A DNA stretch of 64,000 bases from Juglans regia. Taxonomy: Eukaryota > Streptophyta > Magnoliopsida > Fagales > Juglandaceae. The stretch spans positions 8,645,889 through 8,709,888 of the forward strand of contig NC_049916.1 in assembly GCF_001411555.2 (NCBI RefSeq), in the 5' to 3' direction. Under the pieces are notes generated by a model. That model did no database searches. It had not been told where the DNA came from and worked only from the letters and a program-made list of their open reading frames with translations. Shown here one piece after another: positions 13,666-25,100 of this stretch (positions are counted from its first letter, which is position 1; each line of letters starts with the position of its first letter). The position numbers and the translations under genes were made by a program.

Positions 13666-16480
13666 CTAACCCCTTATAATGTTCTGACTCAACTCTTCCC
13701 TAAACTTGTGCATATGATTCTTCCACTTCATGTAGGTCTCATGATCTTTCGAAGCAAGTAAAGCTATTTCTTGGTAATCGTCACAAAAATTATTAAACCT
13801 TTGTGCTTCAATATTGTCATGGATGTCATCATAACTACTCTTTATGATGGTGATCAAGAACATATATGGATAGCAACCGCATTACTTTCTCCCACTTAGT
13901 TAGGACGATGACTGCATGTCCAAATAAAATTTTCCTGAAATCGAATAGTCTACAGGTGCACATAACCTCACATTTATCATTATTGAAGTATACACAATAC
14001 TTCCTCTCTTTTACAATATCATCATAAATGCTGAAATAGTCAATAATTTCATATGTCGATATTACACCTTCAATTTTCTTTTAGTGAGACAAACAATTCA
14101 TAATCCCCCTAAAAGGTACTTGGACCTCTCTAAACTTGGCATTCGTGTGTACCTCTTGAAGTTTCTGTTCAATTACATTGATGGTAATACAATGAATTTT
14201 TTGTTGGAATGATCCAAAATGAGCTATACGCTCATTCTCAACCACCCTTACTAATAGAATATCATAGTCCCCAGCAAACCCCTCCAATGGTGTAGTAGCA
14301 TTTACATAGCCATAAAAAATGCGTTCATACTCTTGGTATGCTAGGTTGTGCATATTCTAGCCCAAAACATAGGGCTGAGAAAAAATTCGAAAATCTAACT
14401 CCGAATCCGGCTCCACTCCGACACCGACAAAACAGTGTCGGAGTTGGATTTTTTTTTTAATTTTTCAATTGGAGGCGAAGTCGGAGTCGGAGGTGTCACT
14501 GGACCAACTCCGACTCCAAGTCCAACTTTATCCTCCGACTCCAACTCCGACTTTGAATCCAACTTCGATATTGTACATATGTTATAAAGATATGTATTTA
14601 TCTATATATTTATCATATATACTAGTTTAGTTATATAACTATAACTTATATAGTTAAATTCAATAATATACTAATATGAGCTAATTATTATAAAATAATA
14701 TATTTATACTATAATATAAATAGAGTAATGATAGTTTAGTAAATGTAAATTTCGTAGTATTACTATCAAGCACAATCAAGTATAGAAATAAATCAAATAT
14801 TAGTATTTAAATAAGTATAGTATAATAAATTAATAACACATATACTAATTTACTAAAATATAATAACATGTAATATTAATGTATAATAACATGTAATTAG
14901 ACACTAAAAATAATATGTAATATTGTAGTATGATAATATGTAATTAGACACTATAATATAAGTTTAGTATAAAAATAAGTTAAATATTAGTATAGAAGTA
15001 AATTAGCAGTAAATGATTTAGTTTTAGTTTTAAAGTTTTTGGAAAAATTGAAACTTGAAAGGTCTAAAAAAATTCTTTTTTAAAATAGGCTAAATATGAA
15101 ACTAAAAAAAAAAAAAAAACCTAAAACTGAAAGCCCAAATCTGACTTCGCTCTAACTCCGACTCCGACTTCGCTCCAACTGTGCTTCGACTCTAACTCCG
15201 ACTCGGAGTCGAAGTCGGATCGAAGCCTACACAAGTTGAAGTCGAAGTCAAAGTTTAGATTTGAACTCCAACAAAGTTGTAGTTGGAGTCAGATTTAGGG
15301 GAATCCGACTTCGACTTAGACTAAGTCGGTGTTCACCCCTAACAAAACATACCTTTCAGATATGCAAGTACCCATTGATGCTACTCTTCGTACAATTTAC
15401 TCAACCAAGTAACATCTGTTAAACCATTGGTATGAATGATGTTGTTTCACCTTTGTTCGAGTTCTTCACAACTCAAATAGTCATATATACAATTAAATAA
15501 AAGACATTTAAAGTTGTCATATTGTAAATAAGATCCAAACTTGTCAAGTGATTTGTATAAAATATGCCTTAAACATAATCTATACTTGGTCCTTCAAAAC
15601 ATTCTTGCAATTGCCGCTTGTATTGCCCTATCTTGATCGATTATAATTGCATTAGGAGCCCATTCTGATATGTACATCAACTATGATTTGAACAACAACA
15701 CAAATGTATCTATGTTTTCAATCGATATGAGGCCACATCTAAATAATATTGACTGGCCATGGTGGTTGACTCCCATAAAAGGGGTGAAAGAAATTTTATA
15801 CTTATTCATCAAATATATTGTGTCAAACGTTATAACATCTCCTAACGAATTATGTGCTGTCCTACTTTAGGCATCCACCCGAAATACATTTCTTAACCTG
15901 AGTCGTCATCTAGGTCCATCACATAGAAAAATCATCACTTTTTTCTTACTGGCATACCAAATAGTTGTGAAATAGCTTTGCTTCTCCTTCTTCAAGTAAA
16001 TCATTTCAAACTTTGCTAATATAATTTCGGCACACTTTCTCTCCAAAAGTGAGATTCTTGTATCCACCCACTTCAACAACCATGGTTTTTAACTTTTAAT
16101 CGGATGAATTCTAGCTTTTTTTATCTTCTCAATTCTTTCTCCCAACCAAATTGGTAATTTTTATGGCAATCAATATATTTTTTTGACAATGGATAACTTA
16201 TACCTTCCATCAACTATTTGCTTTGCATTAAGTTTAGCCTTTCAATTCGTCCCCCTACCAGTTTTGACTCGTTGGTTTTAGATGCATTGCTTCTTGGTTT
16301 GTGGTAGCAACTGCTTGCAATGGTGAAGCATTTTACCTCCCCATCATCCCCAGTAGTCAATGTTTTTTTTATACTCCAAAGTCTTATTGTTTGGCATACT
16401 TCATTTAATACTCAACAACCTCTTCTTAAGTCTCAAATATCATATCAGCCTTGGGTTTTTCAACCTTTTGATAGTCAGTA
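13666..16480 (-). pseudogene. FAR1/FHY3-related (MULE transposase-derived) gene, broken by an insertion
   Basis: Read on the minus strand, domains appear in family order. The FAR1 DNA-binding region lies near 16470-16220 (segments such as GDDGEVKCFTIA, NASKTNESK). A MULE transposase core follows near 15870-15360, with DVITFDT and APNAIIIDQDRAIQAAIARMF. After the hAT-like insertion, 14353-14081 continues with GYVNATTPLEGFAGDYD and HTNAKFREVQ. A SWIM finger follows near 14010-13930 (CTCRLFDFRKILFGH, in which the third Cys is replaced by Phe), and a C-terminal part is at 13863-13666. Living members are phytochrome-A pathway transcription factors or domesticated transposases. Stops, frameshifts and the insertion make this copy non-functional. 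It could be a domesticated gene relic or the transposase of a MULE; no terminal inverted repeats were identified. Confidence 0.85.
14371..15342. mobile_element. hAT-like non-autonomous element, 972 bp, rich in TCCGACTCC motifs
   Basis: The element begins AGGGCTGAG and ends TTCACCCCTAA and is flanked by exact 8-bp duplications CAAAACAT (14363-14370 and 15343-15350). Both ends carry long GAGTCGG/CCGACTC runs in opposite orientation around an AT-rich core with no coding frame. The 8-bp duplication and the AGGGGTG-type end fit hAT superfamily non-autonomous elements. It sits inside the FAR1-like pseudogene, whose reading resumes on the other side. Relatives are at about 33880-34512 (inverted) and from 34756. 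Confidence 0.85.
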
Positions 16481-16484
16481 TACT

Positions 16485-17344
16485 GAGATACAACTTGCTC
16501 TAGATGGCATACATTAACCAAAACGTAAAAGAGTTCATGATATAGTTGAAATCTTTAAAGAAATCATACAATAATATAACGAAACAATGCCATTAAAAAT
16601 TTGATAATTAACGTCTAACCTTGTAGAATGTCAAAAACTTCATTGCCGTATGCTTCCTCGAAAAATATCAATGGACTCGATCTCATTTTGAATTGTTTTT
16701 TTTTTAAGAGATGAAGGTCACATGTCCAAGAGTGACCCCGGCTCAAAATTATTAATAACCATCACTTATGATGGAGGAATATTGTAGTAAATAAATCAAC
16801 TCACCTGAGAACTTACAAATAATCAATACTATTCTAGAACTCACATTCCGTAAATAAAAATCCCCTTTAACCAAACTTTTACAAAGAACTACTTCACATC
16901 TCTTAACAAAATAAATCTGTCCAACCAGAATAACACCATAAAATAAATACATGAAATTAAGTTCTAACATAAGGAATACAAAGGTTGTCCATGCTAATAT
17001 AGTTATGAAAAAACCAAAAAAATAATACATATGCTAATTCTCACTGTGTTATAACTTACAAATTGAAGAATTTTTTTTTTTTTTTTACAAATTGAAGAAA
17101 TTGATTTATAAGTTCTCTATAATAGTTTTACACAAAAAACAATATATTGGACACTCGTTTTATATAGATAGCTTTATTCACATAACACTAAAAAATAAGA
17201 CACACGGCATGGGACAAAACACATGAACACAAACAGAGGGCCATTAAAAACAAAAGAAAAAGAAATTTTGGTTTAATCACGTCAATTAGGAAGAAGTAGA
17301 ATTTCCTCTATAAACAACATTCACAAACACGAAGGGAGAGAGGG

Positions 17345-17388
<44 letters not shown>

Positions 17389-18335
17389 TGTACATGCCGG
17401 TGAGGGATGGGAACTGGCGGCAACGACGTTTGGGACAAGAATACAGGGGCACTAGAAAAATAAAAACAAATATCTTAGTAGCCGACATCAAGGATATGAA
17501 TGTACGTAGGGGACTAGGTTTGGGAATGCAAGGGGGACTCAGGGGGAATGTAGGGGAACCGGAAAAATAACAAAAATGATAAAAAAAAAAAAATACCTTA
17601 GCAGTTGACATTAGGGACGAGAATTCGGCGAATGCTGAGGACCCGGGGAATGAGCCCAAGTTTTTGAGTTAGAAAAAATGAAAAAATAAATGAAAACTTA
17701 GCTTACGTGGCATTGTGCTATGTCAGTTTGTGGGATTCTTTTTTTAAAATCTCTTTGTGTCTCTAGCAACCCTTATAATATAATGGCCAATTCCACTACA
17801 CTCCTTTTGATCTTAAATATCTCCTAATGTTTCTTTCGTTTATAAAGATAAAAAAAATTTAAAGACTTTGCTAGGGTAATTTGGATATAAAATTCTCTAA
17901 TATGATCAAAATATCCATTATTGTTTTGTAGTAAATAATATTATTTACTTCGATTAATATAGAAAATATATATTGTTAAAATTCTCACACACTTCGTTTA
18001 CAATTTGCTCTAAAATTACTCGGTATATTAATATCCTATTTAAGAATACAACTATCCTATTAGCGACATAAGTAATGGATGGTTGGTAGGCCTCATACTA
18101 CATGTGTTGCATGATGAACATATATGATAAATAACAAGTTGAAATGAGAGAACAACTTGCATTTCCATATATCAAAATATACAATGAAAAGTCCTATATA
18201 GATGAATGAGGTCATATAAAGAATGAGAATGCAATAAATAAAAAATAAATCAACGATACTAATCGATTTATATTAATTACAGTAAGCTAAATATGAATAA
18301 GGCATATTACAACACACATGCTAGAATATTATAAG
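16485..18335. other. Intergenic stretch with (GA)n microsatellite
   Basis: No gene was recognised. A near-perfect (GA)n run lies at 17349-17386, and reading frames over it are artefacts of the repeat. The remainder is AT-rich. Confidence 0.6.
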
Positions 18336-18339
18336 TATA

Positions 18340-18580
18340 TTTTATCTAATCTTCTGATAGGATGCAATAGCGAAGTAAGGTGTCTTGTTGAAAATGATGT
18401 CGGATGAAATGACAATCAATCTCAATATACTTGGCACTCTTATGGAAGGCATACTTATGAACAATCAAAATAGCAATGTGATTGTCACAATAAAAGGGAG
18501 TACATGTAATCTAAGGAGCACATCTGACATAGAATCCCTGTCAACAACCTATAGAGTCGTATGGTAGCCTTAGTTGATTG
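18340..18580 (-). pseudogene. Ty1/copia RNase H fragment
   Basis: The minus strand reads PFYCDNHIAI, then VHKYAFHKSAKYIEIDCHFIR, the end of the copia RNase H domain (family pattern: YCDN.AA..IA.NP.FH.RTKHIE.DCHFIR). No RT lies upstream, so it is a scrap of an older element. It adjoins the LTR-like segment at 18600-19440. Confidence 0.8.
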
Positions 18581-18599
18581 AAAATATAGGCCGAAACAA

Positions 18600-19440
18600 A
18601 GTGGAAAGTGTTGGGAATAAACTGGTTATCAAAGACTAAGTTGAAATAAATAAAAGCGGAAGCAAACAAAAGAAACAACAAGCACACAAAGATTTAAGTG
18701 GTTCAGCTCAATGTAAGTCTACGTCCACTGGCAGATCAGTCTCAATGAATTCACTATCAATAAAAATGGAGTACAAAAGATTGATTGTAAAATCCTCTTC
18801 TAAAGTGTCAAAACACACTTGGGAATATCACAAAGAGTACCTATCTTTTCAACTACAAAAGTCGACAACCTTAAAAGGTTCAAAAGTCAGAAAATACTGT
18901 AGCAGTACGTGCCCTAATTCACAAGCATTTGCTTGAGCGAAGTGTCAAGTTAGGCTCGAGCCAACGTTAGGGTTGCCATCTCGCTCGAGCTGAGTGTCGA
19001 GCGAACTCTCTGGAAGCCATCCCAATCGAGCTGAGTGTCGAGCGATGTCGAGCGAACTCTCTATTTATGTCCAGCTCGAGCTCACTATCAAGCAACTATT
19101 GAGCGAACTCACTGGGTGAGTCTTTGCTCGAGCGGCAGAAACACCACTTAAGCGAACAATCCTTAGATGCTCTTTTTCAATAGAATTCAAACCACCTCTC
19201 AACAAAAAGTTTGTTGAAGAGACAACTATCAAGTGCAATAAAATCAACGTAGTAACCGTGATAGACTGCAAAGAAAAAAATAAGTGGACATCAAAGGCTA
19301 TTACAAAAAGGTTTTGACACGGACAACAGTGACTAGTGGCACCATGTCACTAGTGCTATTTGTAATACCATGTAGAAAACTATGGGAGAAAACTCCATAT
19401 ATTCAATGTGTATTGCAAATGCATAGGGTGACTTATTTAT
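18600..19440. repeat. LTR-like segment with CTCGAGC-rich imperfect repeats
   Basis: Around 18950-19140 the sequence repeats variants of GAGCTGAGTGTCGAGCGA several times at irregular spacing. The unit begins near TGTTGGGAATAAAC (18609). Similar Ser/Arg-codon-like CTCGAGC runs occur in plant LTRs, and the copia scrap alongside supports an LTR origin. No second LTR or target duplication was found, so the class is unproven. Confidence 0.4.
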
Positions 19441-20889
19441 AGTATAATAAGGGGTGTCGATTCTATCGGATCATTTGAGTTTATGTCAAGTTATTCAGAT
19501 TCGAGTCATCATCAATCACTCAACAATAACCCAACCCAAATAATAAAATGTGTCAGCCGAGTTCGATTAGAGTCACGGTTCACTCATTTTTTGTCATTGT
19601 ACATTTGTCGTAACATTTTCTAATGAATATTTTTTTATTATATAATTATTATATGTGTTTTTCAACAATCATTTCTTTATTTGCTTTATCACTTGTCTAC
19701 AAGATCAATATGTCGATGTCATCGATAGGATTAAGAATATATTTTAAATTCGGAAAGATTCAAATTTTCAAGGATTTTAATATACATTAGGAACAAGAAA
19801 TAAGAGAATTACTTTATAATGGAGGTGATATGGACTAGAGTAAGTTTTGACTATCATCTTGAAGTAATCAATAACAAAACATCAAGATGGAGGTTCTACG
19901 ATTTATTAGAGATTCAATTTTAAAATATCTTCAGTCTAATATTTCTTGCAAATGCAAAAGTCATAGGATTATTCACAATTTAAAGGTCTACACTTTTCAA
20001 CAATTATGAATTTATTGAACTTAATCAGCTATTATAATAAATACATAAGATAGTTTTTTTCATTCTATTAATATTTAGAGTCAAATAGTTGTTAATAATT
20101 TATTATGTGTCAATAAGACTTTTTAAAGATCTGTTATGGGTATCATGGACTATATTGAACAAAATTGTGTATTATAGAAATAATGTGTTACATAAACGAA
20201 TCAGACACCCCGAGTTACATAAATTGAGTCGAGTCAAATTATGTTTGACCCTAACTCTATTATTTTGTGTTGAGTTCGTATCAAGTTTATGAATCATGTC
20301 AAAAATTGACAGCCCTACTTTCAATGGACAATACTGCCAATTCAATTCATCAATCTTGTTACCTGATATATTTAGTCCATTTTATCTTTTTTGAGATAAA
20401 ATTAAAAAAGAAGGGGCCTATTAGGGTCACCGAGTGGTGGTCTTGAGAGTTTCTACCAAGTACAAAATACATTTTTTTATTTTGTATATTTTTTAAGCAT
20501 TTTTTAAATCACTTTAAACATTTAAAAAAAAAGAAGAGAAAATTTACAAATTTATTTAAAAACACTTTGTTAAAAATTAAATAAAAAAAATCGATAACTT
20601 TTCTCACGATGCATACTCGGTGCAGAGGGAGACGTGGTACACTGATAGCGTACCACATTAGTGTATGAAATTCCTTTATGTTAATAGTATTTTCCTTTTT
20701 TTTATCTTTTGTCTACAGTTTCTGTTCCCTCTAAATGTAGTTTTTATTTTCTAATTAAAAGAGACTACATGTCGTGGTTGCTTTTTCCAATTAAAGGTGG
20801 TCAAGAAAGAGAGGAAATAGACATCTCAATCAAGTTCAGAACCAATAAAATACAGCGTTATCCATCTCCTGAAAGCTCCAACGTCAATA
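19441..20889. other. Gene-free AT-rich stretch
   Basis: No coding sequence was recognised. A MITE-like segment lies at about 20400-20660; its AT-rich core resembles 42895-43060, but its ends could not be fixed. Confidence 0.45.
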
Positions 20890-20892
20890 TAA

Positions 20893-21371
20893 GAGCATCC
20901 TCATTAGATTGATTAAATTTATTTTTAAAATTTAACTAATATCATATTATTTTATATTTATTTATTTCATTTAAATTTAATCTCCACATTAAATTAACCA
21001 TCTACTCTCTATATAATAATAAAATATTATTAAATTAATAATTTTTTTATTTAATTTATTTGTATCGTATTTTATAATTCTATCAATTTAATATTAATAA
21101 TAATTATATTCTAATTAAATTAATATTAAAAAAATTATATTTTCAAATGTCATTTAATGCTAATAAAAAGAATTGAGATTAAACTTAATTAGAGTGAGAA
21201 ATTATTATTTTAATATTTAGTGAATCAATTGTAGTTCTCTATATTTAACTAATCATTGTAACAAAAATTTAAATTATTTTAGAGATGACCAATCCAATGT
21301 AAAGTCTTTTTAGTGTAAATTATCTAAATTTTAACTAATCTCCTCATTTGACCAAACCAATGAAGATACTC
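20893..21371. mobile_element. Tourist/Harbinger-like MITE, 479 bp
   Basis: The element has imperfect inverted ends (GAGCATCCTCATTAGATTG at the left; the complement of the right reads GAGTATCTTCATTGGTTTG) and is flanked by TAA on both sides (20890-20892 and 21372-21374). A 3-bp TAA/TTA duplication is the mark of PIF/Harbinger elements. The core is AT-rich and non-coding. The larger element at 27888-30465 shares the end type. Confidence 0.75.
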
Positions 21372-22125
21372 TAAGCAGCACAACATGACTGTTGTGACTT
21401 TTGGTTGTATCAAGAAATGTGGGCATGGGTGAAAACTGATTAATCTTTTTTTTTTTTTTTAATTGGGTAATTGTGGAGGATCTTCTTGATATTTATAATA
21501 TAACGTTTGCTCAGCTTTAAAAAAAAAAAAAAAAAGATCTTTGAAGTACGAAACTGGGCTTTTTATGTTTTACATATGCCTTATTTCTAATGCACTTCTA
21601 TATATTTTTTTTTTTCAAAAAACAAAGTTGCCTCCTAATCTGCAACTTGTTAATGCTCCGGGAGTCAATAATCATCGGAAAATCATACATACCTTCGATC
21701 CTCAAAGGTCATTGGCCTCACAGCCACTACCAAACCAAACACTTCAGTATTCCCGCGGACGAACACAATAAAAGCAATGCCTTTCTTCTTTCAAGACGAG
21801 ATTACACTAAAAGCAATGTCTTCCTATCATATTTCCATGGCAGCATCTTATTCATCTTAACAAAGTAATAAAAAAAAAAAAAAAAAAAAAAAAGCTCATG
21901 GGATAAATGATCAAACAGGGTGTATAGTGAAGCTGTCTTTTCCTTCCTTTCTTTTTTCCTTTTCTAGTAAGAAATTGATGAAGCTTATGCTGAAAGCCCC
22001 CCCCCCCCCCCCGCATCCCCGCGGAAGCTCACCTGAACATGGTACTCAATTTCAGCAGATATCTTTAACTCACTATTAGTTTAGCTACGTCAGAGAAATA
22101 TCCGAGCAATGTCCAGTTCAATATA
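21372..22125. other. Region 3' of the Sel1-like gene
   Basis: This is the 3' flank and probable 3' UTR of the Sel1-like gene. It contains poly(A)/poly(T) runs (21442-21460, 21519-21535, 21868-21893) and a 16-nt poly(C) run near 21998-22013. No separate gene was recognised. Confidence 0.55.
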
Positions 22126-25100
22126 TCATCCGGCAAGTAGACGTTTCTCTTCCTCCTCAAGTCTATTCAACCATTTTAGGCCAAGATCACATCCAGCTGT
22201 TGCTGCAATCTGGAATTGTTCTCTGGCCATCTCTACAGGATCCATCACAGGGCTCTCTGCGCTCTTCCTTGCTTTGGCATAGGAACTCCTCCTCAAACCG
22301 AATTTCATAAGAGATTCAGGGACTTGAACACCTAATCCATGTTAGCATGCCATTGAACTTAAAATTTTCAGAGAGATGAAGATTATCTATTTTGGATGGT
22401 AGCGAACCACCATTGTGACTGCCTGAAAGATTTCTCAAAAGGGGGAAAAAAAGGAAGGCCCCAGCCACTGCCACCACTCAGGGGGAGTAGGGCATGCACT
22501 GTGAAGGCATCAAACAGAAACCAATGTCTTATTCTTTTCTAAGAAACTAAATTTATCATTTTTAATCTGAATAGTCTTCCAATAACTCCCCCACCCGCAA
22601 TTGTCAACTGTATTCAATAATCAACAAGTCCGCATATGAGGTGTCATCCACAATCCAATAATTGTCGACAACAAAAGGGTCTCATAATTTATCTTCAGCC
22701 ACTAGTAGATGCAAACAAAAAATCAACTATGAACAATAATTCCAATCTTAAAAGAAATCTGTAGATAATGGAATTCATTGAAGATAAATTTTCGGAAATC
22801 CTAAGAGTGCCATGATTAACATAATGTGCGAAGCATGGGTGGGAAGAGCTAACCTCTAAGTAAAAGGGATCCATATGCTATGGCAGCACCAGAATGTCCC
22901 TGCACATATGTGAAGTATAAAACTGTGACTAGTTCAACATTGTTGTTCGAGTATTAAACCATACATATAGGTTCTATAATAACAAGATCTCATGTATATG
23001 GTTTAATGTTTTGCATATTCTATTATTTGCTTATAAAACAATGAAAGGATATTATGCATCCACTCGTACAGATACTAGTCTCCTTTGGGTGAAAAAAGAT
23101 ACATACAACTTCTGGAAATTTTGTATATTTTCTATGACTTCTAATAAATTTCTAAACAAATTATACTGCCATCCCCAATTACTGCACCCTTTAGCAAGCA
23201 CATCTCCAAACTACAAATTTAGGCACAACAACCCCCTAAATCAAACTCTGGGCATCAGTTTGCTCCTTTCATTAATTTTACACAAATTCAGATGCAAAAT
23301 ATGTGTTAACCCACGAGATGGAGTTGGGGATTCCTTAGTTTGATCCATTGAGGTTCTTCTGCCACCATACTTTAGCTCGGTTTTGGTCACATTGTGGCTG
23401 GCACTACACTTCAAACCGGCCTTGTTTGTTTTCACAAGTATTCTCATCTCATCTCATCCGATCTAATCATTACAACTTTCCTAAATTTCCACACAAAATA
23501 AAATAAACAATTCAACTTTTTCAAATTCCAAAACAAAAATAATATTAGAAAATATATTCTAATAATATTTTATTCAACTTTAAACTTTTATTTCAACTCA
23601 TCTTAGCTCATCTGCGAAAACAATCCAAGCTATATCTGTCTACTTGCCAATGCTTACCTCTCCAACATGCAGGGACCAAGTCCCAAATGTTAAGCTGATT
23701 GTGGAACATTATAAGATTGAGTGGAGTGTGAAGAATACTTGGATGCAGAAAATTTGGTGCCAGAAAAGAAACTGCAAGGCTTGTGCAAAGGTTTTTGGAT
23801 TTGGAACGTGATGGACGCAGGGGGAGAAATAAGGATACAAGTACGTAAAAAGATTTGTCAGCAGGCAATAAAGAAAGGTGCATACAACCCTCATGTTAAT
23901 GCTCTTGTAAGTAAGGTCTCAAATTGTTACAAGTTATAATGGTAGATTTGGCACTGTGGGATGCGAAGAGTGCTATTTTTTCTTCTGGACCTGGTGGCAT
24001 CCACCCAAGAAGGGGAATAAAATCAATTTGACCGTTGCACAGAAGACAAGTCCATGTGGAAGAATTTTTTTTAATCATATAAATCAACAAACAGAAAAGG
24101 AAATCACTCAGACGAAAATTTGGTCATTTAAGTCGGTAAAATGCAGGTGTATGGCACATGAAGTATTTTTTGTTCATTTTACTATGTGGTTAATTATATT
24201 TTCCTTACATAAAATCTCACACATTCTGATGCATGCCTATAAACTTTTACTTGTGCAATAGAAACCCATTTAGAAGTTTTTTTTTTTATAAGTAAACCAG
24301 TTTGCCTCCATAAAAAAACATCAGTAATTTAGACATAAATGCTCTTAACATTAAACTATACGTTTTATGGAGCATGAAAGTTAATTTTTTTCCTTCTACA
24401 AATACTTATATTTGAGTTGATGTAGATTTTCAATAGAAGAAACTAAAACAGAAACATCAATTTGGGCTTCATGAAGCATCAAGTTGAAATTTATGCAGGT
24501 GAGAATGTGATAATAGTTCATGGAAGCAAAGCGTAATTGCCCTTTTTAACACCAGAGTCTAAAGAAGGAGACAGAGTGAAGCAAAGACATCCATTTATGG
24601 TGCAAAGTGCTAAAAATTTTACTTTGAAGTTGTTATTGCAAAATGAGCAGTAGTTGGGATGGTAAAGTATATTTTTCCTAAAAATTAAACAAACAGCATA
24701 GCGTGAAGTGATTGTGACTTGTATTCAATTTCAATGAAACAAAACATCAATGAGAAGTTTGTTCAATAAGTTTGACCAATTACCATTCTTTTTCTTCAAA
24801 ATTGTGTGCTGCGACCCTCTCCATTATATCCGGAGATCCCTTTTTTATTTTTATAAGTTCCCTAAACTCAATTCTAAAAAACCCTCAAACTAGCCATCCA
24901 TTGTGTAGCTGTAGCTCCCAAACAACCCCAAAATACTAAACATTATTATCAGGTCGTTTTTAGCAGTGTAGGAAGAGCCCCCTAAGCCCAAACTTTTCCT
25001 TCTAGTTTACTCTCCAACTCTTACCTTAGATCATCAGAAGCCCTGAACTCTCTCATACTTTTCATCCCTTTTCCCATCATGATCCTGGCCCTATCATGCC

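Noticed and set aside
17321..17659. 112-codon minus frame ending in a Ser-Leu run
   Set aside because: The run is the translation of a (GA)n microsatellite; there is no other support.
23608..24261. Several 60-100 codon frames in Sel1 intron 6
   Set aside because: They overlap each other on both strands and match no splice-consistent model or known domain.
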